Assembly: GCA_002770955.1 (NCBI GenBank) | Contig: PCUH01000230.1 | Location: 1-7,169 of the forward strand | From: Flavobacteriales bacterium CG18_big_fil_WC_8_21_14_2_50_32_9 | GTDB taxonomy: Bacteria > Bacteroidota > Bacteroidia > Flavobacteriales_E > Vicingaceae | DNA: 7,169 nucleotides | Direction of reading: 5' to 3' | Part shown: positions 1 through 6,994 of the stretch, one piece after another | How positions within the stretch are numbered: position 1 is the stretch's first letter | How the letters are laid out: each line of letters starts with the position of its first letter | The notes under the pieces: generated by a model | What the model saw: only the letters and a program-made list of their open reading frames with translations | The model's database searches: none | What the model was told of the DNA's origin: nothing | Made by a program: the position numbers and the translations under genes

Positions 1-1696
1 GGGAGGCTAATTTCGTTCCCCAACTCCAAGCCAATAATAAAACAGCCAACGCAGCAAAAACTCGTCCTATCCAATCGCCTGATTGCGTATAAAAAGTTTG
101 TTTGTTATTCAGATTTATCGTTCCTTTTAGTGCTTCACTTTTCCACCAAGTTGATTGCTGAATTATATCTCCTCGTTGGTTTATAAATCCTGAAATTCCT
201 GTGTTGGCACTTCTAGCAATGCTTCTTCGGGTTTCAATCGCTCTCAACCGAGCATAAGCCAAATGTTGTTTGTAGCCTGGTGAATCATCCCACCAGCCAT
301 CATTGGTAATGATAAAAACCGCTTGAGCTCCTTTTTTTACATAAGTTGAAAAATATTCTCCATAAATAGATTCATAACAAATTACAGGAGCAATTCTTAT
401 GCTGTCATTTATAAAATTAAATGCTTCTTTTTCAACACCTAAACTTCCTATTGTTCCACCCAAATTAATAGCAAAACTTTCTAGAGGACTAAACAAAGTT
501 GGATAAGGAATTTTTTCCACTCCCAATACCAATTTAGATTTGTGGTAAATTTGCATTTTAGTTCTATTATTAAGTTGCAAAGCGGAATTATATGCATCAT
601 ACCAACCTCCTGTTTGCCTGTCGTATCGAACTGTTGGTGTTGGTTTATGATCGCTTTTTGGGTATTCAATGTAGGTGGAAGCTCCTATTACAAAAGTGAG
701 GTTTTTAAAATTGGAAATCCATCTGTTTATCGCTTGCAATCCATAACTTTCTTCGGGATAATTTTCAACAAAAGCCCTTGGAATAGCTGTCTCAGGTGCT
801 ACGAGATAAGCGGTTTTGGATGTTACTTTTTTGGATGCCAATTCCAAAATTTTTGTTATTTGTTCTTCTTCGGTTAAACCTCCAAACTTTTCGACATAAG
901 GATCAATGTTGGGCTGAACAATTACTATTTCAATAGGATTTTCAGTTTCTATGTAGTTGTTGTAAGTAATAAAAGAATAAATAATAGGAGTAAGAATAAC
1001 AGCTATAGTAACAATAATTATTTTTATTTCATTTCGTAATTTATACTCAAACTTAACAGATTTTCGGGAGAAAAGATGATTAGTTTGAGTTATGCCGCAA
1101 CCGAAATGTTTTTTATTTTTCGGAAATCCATTTGTTAGCGGTATATTTCCATTAATTAATTTCAGTAAGAAATAAAAAAATAATAAATTCACAAGCAATA
1201 CCCAAAATGAACCACCTAAAACACCCGTATATTCATACCATTGAATAATTTTTGGCTGATTGGCAAAGGCATTCCCAAGTGTGTTCCAAGGATGTGAAAA
1301 TTCCCAATTATAATGTACCCATTCAAAACCTATCCAAAAAACCACCAAAGCGATATAACCTCTTTTGTTGCCCAACTGTTTTTTTGCAGCGTGAAACCAT
1401 AAAAAAATAGTTGCCATAAAAAGTGAGTAGAGTACCTCAGCCATTATCACTCCTCCTTCCGATGAATACCAAATCCACCAAGTGGTGAAGGTGTTAAAAA
1501 TTAAAAAAGAAAGGTAGGCATAGCAAAATAAAAGCAATGACGTATATCTTTTAGATTGTAACGAAACAATATGTTCTACATATAATAATGGTAAAAAACC
1601 AATAAAAATCAAAAACGTAAAACCGCCTGTTTCTGGCCATGCTAACCCAAGCAACAAACCACTTAAAATAGATAATCCTGTTAGTTTAATGTTCAT
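1..1696 (-). CDS. lnt: Apolipoprotein N-acyltransferase (C-terminus cut by window edge)
   Basis: Inner-membrane enzyme that moves an acyl chain from a phospholipid to the N-terminal cysteine of diacylated lipoproteins, the last step of lipoprotein maturation. The frame is open for 565 codons from the ATG at 1696 and has no stop before the window edge. Residues 1-245 are rich in hydrophobic helices. A nitrilase-like (carbon-nitrogen hydrolase) domain begins near residue 255 (EIVIVQPNID), and a last helix lies near 545-560 (RVFAALAVLLLAWSW), so little is missing. The catalytic triad is visible as E302 (APETA), K386 (YHKSKLV) and C440 (VICYES). E394, Y441 and E442 sit where E343, Y388 and E389 sit in E. 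coli Lnt, and the K-to-E spacing of 8 is the same. The start is fixed by an in-frame TGA three codons upstream, which the first heptamer of the adjacent array supplies. No Shine-Dalgarno is seen. At 565 or more residues it is longer than E. coli Lnt (512). Part of the excess is a basic segment at about residues 184-215 containing a nested inverted repeat. Confidence 0.96.
   Translation of the reverse strand, partial: MNIKLTGLSILSGLLLGLAWPETGGFTFLIFIGFLPLLYVEHIVSLQSKRYTSLLLFCYAYLSFLIFNTFTTWWIWYSSEGGVIMAEVLYSLFMATIFLWFHAAKKQLGNKRGYIALVVFWIGFEWVHYNWEFSHPWNTLGNAFANQPKIIQWYEYTGVLGGSFWVLLVNLLFFYFLLKLINGNIPLTNGFPKNKKHFGCGITQTNHLFSRKSVKFEYKLRNEIKIIIVTIAVILTPIIYSFITYNNYIETENPIEIVIVQPNIDPYVEKFGGLTEEEQITKILELASKKVTSKTAYLVAPETAIPRAFVENYPEESYGLQAINRWISNFKNLTFVIGASTYIEYPKSDHKPTPTVRYDRQTGGWYDAYNSALQLNNRTKMQIYHKSKLVLGVEKIPYPTLFSPLESFAINLGGTIGSLGVEKEAFNFINDSIRIAPVICYESIYGEYFSTYVKKGAQAVFIITNDGWWDDSPGYKQHLAYARLRAIETRRSIARSANTGISGFINQRGDIIQQSTWWKSEALKGTINLNNKQTFYTQSGDWIGRVFAALAVLLLAWSWGTKLAS
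1091..1145. repeat. Nested inverted repeat carried in frame inside lnt
   Basis: The outer arms are 1091-1098 (TATGCCGC) and 1138-1145 (GCGGTATA), which pair fully with one G.U. The stem continues as AAC (1099-1101) with GTT (1134-1136), around one bulged A at 1137. An inner stem, CCGAAA (1101-1106) with TTTCGG (1118-1123), shares C1101 with the outer one. It encodes about residues 184-202 of Lnt, a polar, basic stretch (PLTNGFPKNKKHFGCG) between two hydrophobic helices. It could be an interspersed repeat that inserted in frame; that origin is inference, since only one copy is present in this window. Confidence 0.5.
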
Positions 1697-1702
1697 AAAA
1701 TC

Positions 1703-1906
1703 TCAATGGTTAATAATCAATGGTCAATAGTCAATGGTCAATGGTTAATAGTTAATGGTTAATAGTCAATGGTTAATGGTTAATAGTCAATGGTTAATAG
1801 TCAATGGTCAATGGTTAATAGTTAATGGTTAATAGTCAAAAATCAAAAATCAAATAACAAATGGTTAATCGTAATTCGTAATTCGTAAATCGTAATTCGT
1901 AAATCA
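1703..1906. repeat. Degenerate 7-base tandem array filling the holB-lnt gap
   Basis: About 29 heptamers in near-perfect register. Units 1-19 (1703-1835) are TYAATRG: TCAATGG 8 times, TTAATAG 6, TTAATGG 3, TCAATAG once and TTAATAA once. They differ only by transitions, nearly all at positions 2 and 6. Three A-rich units (TCAAAAA, TCAAAAA, TCAAATA) follow at 1836-1856, then a transition with one extra base (1857-1864) and TTAATCG. The last five units (1872-1906) form a second family, TAAWTCG, ending directly against the holB stop codon. An exact 44-base match links 1726-1769 to 1796-1839, an offset of 70 bases or 10 units. The array resembles the short tandemly repeated heptamers known from cyanobacteria and AT-rich Bacteroidota intergenic regions. 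It encodes nothing; read in the lnt direction the first block gives a stop in nearly every unit, hence in all frames. Confidence 0.95.
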
Positions 1907-3046
1907 TTAGACTTCCATTTTCATGCGCAGTAATTTTGTTAGTTTGAGTGCCACATCCAAAAATAAAATTTTAGGATTGGCATTTCGTTCGATATGATAA
2001 ACAGCATCATTAAATAATTCAATGGTGTCCAAACAATTTGTTCCGTGAATGTAGGGGGCAAATTTTTTTAAAAATTCAGCTTCTTTACTGTTTTTTTTAG
2101 ATAGTGCAGCATCTCCATAATTCATAATTAAACTTTCTCTAAACAAATGCAATCCATAAATTAGAAATTGTTTTTGTTTTTCTCTTCCTATTTTTGCTAT
2201 TTCATCAGTCCATTCAATTAAACCGGGTACATTGCCAACAAAAGCAGATCGCATAAGTTGAACAAACGTATGTTGAAAAAACTCAGTATCATCACCTTTT
2301 TCAATAATGCGAATAAGTTGATTTACATTTCCATCAGATAAACGAGCTATATTTTCGGCTTCATTCTTAGGTAATTGATATTTTTCAATAATATAATCTG
2401 TCAATTCTTTTTCATCAATGGGGTTTAATTTTACGAGCTGAACGCGAGAAATTATTGTAGGTAAAAGTTGCTCTGCAAATGATGCGACAAGTAAAAACAA
2501 GGTTTTTTTAGGTGGTTCTTCTAAAATTTTTAATAATTTATTTGAAGAAGATGCATTCATTTTTTCTGGAAACCAAATCAACATAATTTTATATTCAGCT
2601 TCATACGTTTTTAGACTAAGGGCTTTTAATATGTCACTGCTTTCTTTAGTGTTAATAAGCAATTGCTTGTTGCCTGTTTCAGCAATTTCTTGCCAATCAG
2701 TTAAGGTAAAATAAGGGTTTTTTAAAAATGCTGCACGCCAACTTTCTAAAAAATTGGCACTTACAGGGTCTTTCTTTACTTTTTCATTGGTTGCAACAGG
2801 AAAAACAAGATGTAAATCGGGATGAACTAATTTTTGAAATTTAATACATGATGGACAAGTACCACAAGAGTCTTCTGCACCTTTTTGTTGGCAATTTACA
2901 TATTGTGCATAAGCCAGTGCCATAGCTAAATTACCACTTCCCTCTTTTCCCAAAAATAATTGGGCATGGCTAATTCTATCATTATTTATGATGTGAAGAA
3001 GTTTTTTCTTTGTTTCTCGATAACCAACTATATCTTTAAAAAACAT
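1907..3046 (-). CDS. holB: DNA polymerase III subunit delta' (clamp loader)
   Basis: Subunit of the clamp-loader complex that opens the beta sliding clamp and places it on primed DNA at the replication fork. The 379-residue protein has the AAA+ clamp-loader layout. The N-terminal part begins 'FKDIVGYRETKKKL...ISHAQLFLG'. The P-loop position is degenerate at 33-40 (GKEGSGNL, with no Lys-Ser/Thr), as expected for delta', which does not hydrolyse ATP. A four-cysteine zinc module is made by C52, C61, C64 and C67. The 'KLLKILEEPP' motif lies at 170-179 and 'TIISRVQ' at 197-203 in the place of the SRC motif. The C-terminal third is helical and fits the collar domain. The ATG at 3046 follows an A-run (AAAAAAAAG), with an in-frame TAA six codons upstream and no earlier ATG. 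It shares an 81-base divergent region with pgk. lnt follows in the same direction after the heptamer array. DnaX (gamma/tau) is the main alternative, but its ATP-binding residues are absent. Confidence 0.95.
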   Translation of the reverse strand: MFFKDIVGYRETKKKLLHIINNDRISHAQLFLGKEGSGNLAMALAYAQYVNCQQKGAEDSCGTCPSCIKFQKLVHPDLHLVFPVATNEKVKKDPVSANFLESWRAAFLKNPYFTLTDWQEIAETGNKQLLINTKESSDILKALSLKTYEAEYKIMLIWFPEKMNASSSNKLLKILEEPPKKTLFLLVASFAEQLLPTIISRVQLVKLNPIDEKELTDYIIEKYQLPKNEAENIARLSDGNVNQLIRIIEKGDDTEFFQHTFVQLMRSAFVGNVPGLIEWTDEIAKIGREKQKQFLIYGLHLFRESLIMNYGDAALSKKNSKEAEFLKKFAPYIHGTNCLDTIELFNDAVYHIERNANPKILFLDVALKLTKLLRMKMEV

Positions 3047-3081
3047 CTTTTTTTTAAATTTTTATTTTGTTAATTAAAGGG

Positions 3082-3111
3082 CTAAATTAAGAAGAAATTT
3101 TACCTTTGCAA
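3082..3111 (-). promoter_or_regulatory. Candidate holB promoter
   Basis: Read on the minus strand, TTG (complement of 3109-3111) is followed after 19 bases by TAATTTAG (complement of 3082-3089), which matches the Bacteroidota -7 consensus TAnnTTTG at all but one fixed position. The spacing fits a -33/-7 pair and would give a leader of about 30 bases. The match is imperfect in AT-rich DNA, so this is tentative. Confidence 0.35.
3101..3108 (+). promoter_or_regulatory. pgk promoter, -7 box
   Basis: TACCTTTG is a perfect match to the Bacteroidota primary-sigma -7 consensus TAnnTTTG and lies 19 bases before the pgk ATG, which implies a very short leader. A TTTG at 3066-3069 is too far away (31 bases) to be the -33 box, so that element is weak or unrecognised. 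No Shine-Dalgarno is present. Confidence 0.75.
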
Positions 3112-3127
3112 CTTTAAAATCATTCTT

Positions 3128-4321
3128 ATGCAAACGATAGATAACTACAATTTCTCAAACAAAAAAGCCATCGTACGAGTGGATTTTAACGTGCCTTTAG
3201 ACAAAGTTACGTTAGAAGTTACCGACAACACACGAATTACAGCAGCAATCCCTACTATAAAAAAAATTTTAAATGATGGCGGGTCTGTAGTTTTAATCTC
3301 ACATTTAGGCAGACCCTCAGGAGGCTACGAGGATAAGTTTTCGTTGAAACACATTGTTTCTGTTGTGGAGTCAGCTCTTGGTCAACAAATTATTTTTGCT
3401 GGCGATTGTATTGGAAAGTCCGCTTTTGAAATTACTAGCAATGCAAAACCAGGAGATGTTATTTTATTAGAGAATCTTCGATTTTATAAACAAGAAACTT
3501 CAGGAGATGATACCTTTACCAAACAATTAGCAAAACATGGCGATGTTTATGTAAATGATGCTTTTGGAACTGCTCATCGTGCTCATGCATCCACAACTGT
3601 TTTAGCAAAGTATTTCCCCAACGATAAAATGTTTGGATATCTCATTGAAAAAGAAATTGAAAGTGTGGACAAAGTGCTTAATAGCAACCAAAAACCTTTA
3701 ACAGCCATTGTTGGTGGAGCAAAAGTTTCTTCAAAAATAACCATCATTACTCAATTACTTAATAAAGTAGATTATTTGATTATTGGTGGAGGAATGGCTT
3801 ATACTTTTGTTAAAGCTCAAGGTGGCAATGTAGGAAATTCATTGGTTGAAGATGATCATTTAAGTACAGCTCTTGATATAATAAAAAAAGCACAAGAAAA
3901 AGGAGTTCAATTGTTACTTCCAATTGATACTGTTATTGCCGATAGTTTTAGTAATGATGCCAACATTAAAACCTGTGCTATAGATGCTGTTCCAGATGGT
4001 TGGTTGGGATTAGATATTGCCTCATCATCTATTGAATTATTTAGAAAAGCTATTTTATCTTCAAAACTAATTTTGTGGAATGGACCCATGGGCGTTTTTG
4101 AGATGGAAAATTTTCAACAAGGTACCATTGCTATTGCACAAGCCATTGTGGAGGCAACAGAAAATGGAGCGTTTTCTTTGGTTGGTGGTGGCGATTCTGT
4201 TGCAGCCATTAATAAATTTAATTTGGCAGACAAAGTGAGCCATGTGAGTACGGGTGGGGGAGCAATGTTGGAATACCTTGAAGGAATAACTTTACCTGGA
4301 ATTGCAGCAATTTTGGAGTAG
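3128..4321 (+). CDS. pgk: Phosphoglycerate kinase
   Basis: Cytoplasmic glycolytic enzyme that transfers phosphate between 1,3-bisphosphoglycerate and ADP, giving 3-phosphoglycerate and ATP; it is reversible in gluconeogenesis. At 397 residues it is the normal bacterial length. The N-domain holds the substrate-binding basic residues: R17-D19-N21 (VRVDFNVPLD), H59 and R62 (SHLGRP), R118 (ENLRF) and R151 (AHRAH). The nucleotide-binding C-domain shows GGAKVSSK at 196-203, GGGMA at 220-224, WNGPMGVFE at 317-325 with E325 expected to contact the nucleotide ribose, GGGDS at 353-357 and STGGGA at 374-379. All key motifs are intact. It is transcribed alone, divergently from holB, from the promoter box at 3101-3108. 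It converges on the PAS sensor gene with 11 bases between the stop codons and no hairpin terminator between them. Confidence 0.98.
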   Translation: MQTIDNYNFSNKKAIVRVDFNVPLDKVTLEVTDNTRITAAIPTIKKILNDGGSVVLISHLGRPSGGYEDKFSLKHIVSVVESALGQQIIFAGDCIGKSAFEITSNAKPGDVILLENLRFYKQETSGDDTFTKQLAKHGDVYVNDAFGTAHRAHASTTVLAKYFPNDKMFGYLIEKEIESVDKVLNSNQKPLTAIVGGAKVSSKITIITQLLNKVDYLIIGGGMAYTFVKAQGGNVGNSLVEDDHLSTALDIIKKAQEKGVQLLLPIDTVIADSFSNDANIKTCAIDAVPDGWLGLDIASSSIELFRKAILSSKLILWNGPMGVFEMENFQQGTIAIAQAIVEATENGAFSLVGGGDSVAAINKFNLADKVSHVSTGGGAMLEYLEGITLPGIAAILE

Positions 4322-4332
4322 CAAAAAATGCA

Positions 4333-5631
4333 TTAACTTTTAATTTCTCTAAGTATCCCAACTACTTCAATAATGTTATTATCGTCATCAAGTTTAGGAA
4401 CAACCGTTTCTTCTATCCAAATATAGTCATCTTTCCCTAAAGGTTTAACCCTGTATTTTAAAGATATTCTTTTTTTGGTATTAAATAAAGTAACTTTTTT
4501 TGCTTTCATATCAGGAATATCATCAGGATGATAAAGTTTTTGAATTTTATTTTGTGCTTCAGGAGTAACGAACTCGTGTTTCTTTATTCCAAAAATACGT
4601 TCTATGAAAGGGCTAACATATTCAAAACTTGCTGCTCCTTCCGGAGAATACTTAACTAAGTAGATAAATTCTTCCAAATTATCTAATATGAATCGATATT
4701 GTTCGTATGTTGAAGCTATTTTTTCGTCAAATTTTTTCTTTACATCTATGTTTCTTATTTGTAAAATATAGTAATTGTTTTTTTCAGCATTAAAAGGTGA
4801 AAGAAAAAGATGTCCCCAAAATGGATTTCCTTTTGGTGTTTTAAATAGAATTTCGTCATTAAAAAAGCCATGTTCATTAATTTGTTGCTTAATTTCTACA
4901 CGATTTTTATTCACATATTGTTCATCTGCAAATAAAGTGTAATAGTTAGTGTTTATAAACTCTTCTGAATTTAAAATATCAAACACTTTTGAAGTCCTTT
5001 CGTTTGCATCAATTACTTCTTTTGAAAAAAAATCGACCAATAAAATAGCGTCTTTCGTATTGTTTATTAACGATTTCATTATGGAAGAATTGCTATTTAC
5101 ACTTCGAATTAAATCTCTTCGTTGAAGTGTTACAATATAACTTAATGCAAATGAAAATAGGAATAAAAATGTAATTAATCCAATAAATTTGAACGATTCG
5201 TTAGAGGATAAAAGAGAAATAACAAGAGCAACAAAAACGAATGAGCCAAAAGTTATTAATTTTTTTGGTGTCGGAACAACCTGAAAAATAAGTATGAAAA
5301 TTGTCATCATCACAATGATATATTCTCTTTGAAAATCAATGTTATAAGCTATAAATAACATCATCCAGCAGGAAACAATTAAAAAATAACTCAGTAATTT
5401 ATAAATCAGTTCGTTTTTAAGTTTAGAGAAAGTTAGCCCATAAAAAACAACACATATCCCTGGAAGTGAAAATGCCATTGTTAAATAAAGCACATCTGAT
5501 GTGAAAAATGAGGTAAAAAACCCATAAACGACAGTTAGCATAAACGCTCCTAAAGTCCCTTTTCGAGCCATTCGTTTACTTTTTTCTGCAAAATCACTTT
5601 TATTTCCTGTTTTAAAGATGCTCACGCTCAT
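4333..5631 (-). CDS. Six-helix membrane protein with two PAS domains and no output domain
   Basis: Predicted membrane-bound sensor of 432 residues. After a basic cytoplasmic N-terminus (KSKRMARKG) there are about six hydrophobic helices, near residues 27-45, 47-66, 77-96, 103-119, 126-142 and 148-169. A first PAS domain follows at about 183-296 (SLINNTKDAILLVDF...) and a second PAS/PAC at about 308-430, with the usual late signatures 'YHPDDIPD' (367-374), 'KYRVKPLGKDDYIWIEE' and a final 'EVVGILREI'. The protein then ends. Histidine kinases and GGDEF cyclases with this layout normally continue with a catalytic domain right after this PAC motif, but the stop comes two residues later and pgk's stop lies 11 bases beyond. 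The ligand and partner are unknown. It may be an orphan input module acting through another protein, or a kinase that lost its C-terminal half. The start at 5631 follows an A-run, with an in-frame TAA upstream and no earlier ATG. Confidence 0.85.
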   Translation of the reverse strand: MSVSIFKTGNKSDFAEKSKRMARKGTLGAFMLTVVYGFFTSFFTSDVLYLTMAFSLPGICVVFYGLTFSKLKNELIYKLLSYFLIVSCWMMLFIAYNIDFQREYIIVMMTIFILIFQVVPTPKKLITFGSFVFVALVISLLSSNESFKFIGLITFLFLFSFALSYIVTLQRRDLIRSVNSNSSIMKSLINNTKDAILLVDFFSKEVIDANERTSKVFDILNSEEFINTNYYTLFADEQYVNKNRVEIKQQINEHGFFNDEILFKTPKGNPFWGHLFLSPFNAEKNNYYILQIRNIDVKKKFDEKIASTYEQYRFILDNLEEFIYLVKYSPEGAASFEYVSPFIERIFGIKKHEFVTPEAQNKIQKLYHPDDIPDMKAKKVTLFNTKKRISLKYRVKPLGKDDYIWIEETVVPKLDDDNNIIEVVGILREIKS

Positions 5632-5668
5632 TTTTTTATTGATTTGATGAATTTAGATGTACTAATTC

Positions 5669-5701
5669 AAACCGCTAAGATTTTGGAAACCTTGGTGGTT
5701 T
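5669..5701. repeat. 11-bp hairpin in the gap between the permease and PAS genes
   Basis: AAACCGCTAAG (5669-5679) pairs along its whole length with CTTGGTGGTTT (5691-5701), with two G.U pairs and an 11-base loop. On the minus strand, the direction of both flanking genes, no T-run follows directly, so it is a poor intrinsic terminator there. Its words (ACCGCTAAG, CTTGGTGG) resemble dispersed intergenic repeats of Bacteroidota, from general knowledge and not checked here. The remainder of the 136-base gap (5632-5767) holds T-runs and an 8-base palindrome TTACGTAA at 5727-5734, with no gene. Confidence 0.6.
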
Positions 5702-5767
5702 ATTAGTTGTGTTTTTTTAATTTGAATTACGTAAATTATCATTTTTAGTTATGCAAAAAAAACTTCC

Positions 5768-6994
5768 TTAGTCAAACCGTATGGCTTTTACAGGAGAAAT
5801 TTTTGTAATCACATAAGAAGGTATTATTAACATTAAAACGCAAATGACTAATGTTCCTATGTTTAGCAAAATTATGTTTATTATTTCTAATTTTATAGGA
5901 ACTTCCGAAACATAATACGATTCTTCGGGAAGTTTAATAAATCCAAACTTTAATTGTAATAAACATAATCCGATTCCAATCAGATTTCCCCAAAACAATC
6001 CTCGAACAATAAGATGTATGGCATTGTAAATAAAAATCCAGCGTACATTCCAGTTGGGCATTCCTAATGCTTTTAAAATACCAATAGTTCCTGTTCGTTC
6101 TAAAATTAAAATCAACAAAGCAGAAATTATATTGATAACTGCCACAATAACCATTAAAATGATAATGATAATCACATTCAAATCTTGCAAATCTAACCAA
6201 TTGAAAATATCAGGATTTTGTTCTTTTATTGTTTTTGAATGTAGTGCATATCCTATGTTGTTGTAAATGTAATCATCTAATTTGTCAATGTTTTTGTAAT
6301 CGTCAATAAGCACTTCAAAACCTCCCACCTGATTTTCGTCCCAACCGTTTCGCTTCTGAATGTGTGCAATGTCAGTAATTACCATTAAATTATCAAATTG
6401 CTCCAAACCAGATTGATAAATTCCTGAAACGAGAAAATCCTTTGGACGTAATTGCCCGTCTTCTTGTATAAAATAAATAAACATTTTGTCATTAACTTTC
6501 AATTTCATTTTGTTGGCAATGGTTTTTGATAACAAAATGGCATTGTTCATTTTTCCTTCTTCAATGGCAAAAGAAGTCCCTTCAACCATTTTTTGATTAA
6601 AAAATTCCCAATCGAAATCACTTCCAATTCCTTTTACCACAACACCATAAATTTCTTCATTGGTTTTTATAATTCCTGCTTTAGTTGCAAAAATCTGAAT
6701 GTGTTTTATTCCATTTACGGTGTCTAAATGTGGATAGAAATCTTGATTTTTATCTATAGGACTTGCTTCATACGTATTATGTGAATCATAACTGGTAATT
6801 TGTATGTGACTTCCAAAACCAATAATTTTATTTCGTATTTCTTCCTGAAAACCATCCACAATACTCAACGAAACAGTCATAACAATAATGCCTAAAGCAA
6901 TAGCAAGAATTGCAATTCTAATAATAGGCTGCGAAAATCGGTTGGATTTATTTCCCTTAATTATTCTTTTTGAAATAAAATATTCGAGATTCAT
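5768..6994 (-). CDS. LolC/LolE-type lipoprotein-releasing ABC transporter permease
   Basis: Inner-membrane permease of the FtsX/MacB fold. In LolCDE such subunits extract mature lipoproteins from the outer leaflet of the inner membrane and hand them to a periplasmic carrier. At 408 residues it is the standard LolC/E length. It has a short cytoplasmic N-terminus (LEYFISKRII), a first helix at about 26-46 and a large periplasmic domain at about 48-270 starting 'VDGFQEEIRNKIIGFGSHIQI'. Three more helices lie near 272-297, 320-347 and 371-395. The cytoplasmic stretch 'ERTGTIGILKALGM' (299-312) is the coupling helix that meets the ATPase, and the end 'ISPVKAIRFD' is typical. The ATPase partner (LolD) is not in the window. 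LolC and LolE cannot be told apart here, so no symbol is given; another FtsX-family exporter is possible but less likely. The ATG at 6994 has an in-frame TAG six codons upstream. Confidence 0.88.
   Translation of the reverse strand: MNLEYFISKRIIKGNKSNRFSQPIIRIAILAIALGIIVMTVSLSIVDGFQEEIRNKIIGFGSHIQITSYDSHNTYEASPIDKNQDFYPHLDTVNGIKHIQIFATKAGIIKTNEEIYGVVVKGIGSDFDWEFFNQKMVEGTSFAIEEGKMNNAILLSKTIANKMKLKVNDKMFIYFIQEDGQLRPKDFLVSGIYQSGLEQFDNLMVITDIAHIQKRNGWDENQVGGFEVLIDDYKNIDKLDDYIYNNIGYALHSKTIKEQNPDIFNWLDLQDLNVIIIIILMVIVAVINIISALLILILERTGTIGILKALGMPNWNVRWIFIYNAIHLIVRGLFWGNLIGIGLCLLQLKFGFIKLPEESYYVSEVPIKLEIINIILLNIGTLVICVLMLIIPSYVITKISPVKAIRFD

Noticed and set aside
33..64. Frameshift or early truncation of lnt near the window edge
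   Set aside because: The frame stays open to position 2 and reads a plausible last membrane helix, so the missing stop is due to the window edge.
481..877. Open frames on both strands at 481-669 (minus) and 542-877 (plus)
   Set aside because: Both lie wholly within lnt in other frames or on the other strand. The lnt frame has the catalytic motifs and is continuous here.
1703..1906. Heptamer array as a CRISPR array or a plasmid-type iteron origin
   Set aside because: There are no spacers between repeats, units are 7 bases and contiguous, and no replication initiator gene is nearby.
3907..4089. 60-residue minus-strand frame inside pgk
   Set aside because: It is antisense to a region of pgk with conserved motifs (WNGPMG) and has no features of its own.
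5934..6266. Frames at 5934-6200 (minus) and 6054-6266 (plus) inside the permease gene
   Set aside because: They are alternate-frame readings of the conserved LolC/E coupling-helix and membrane region.
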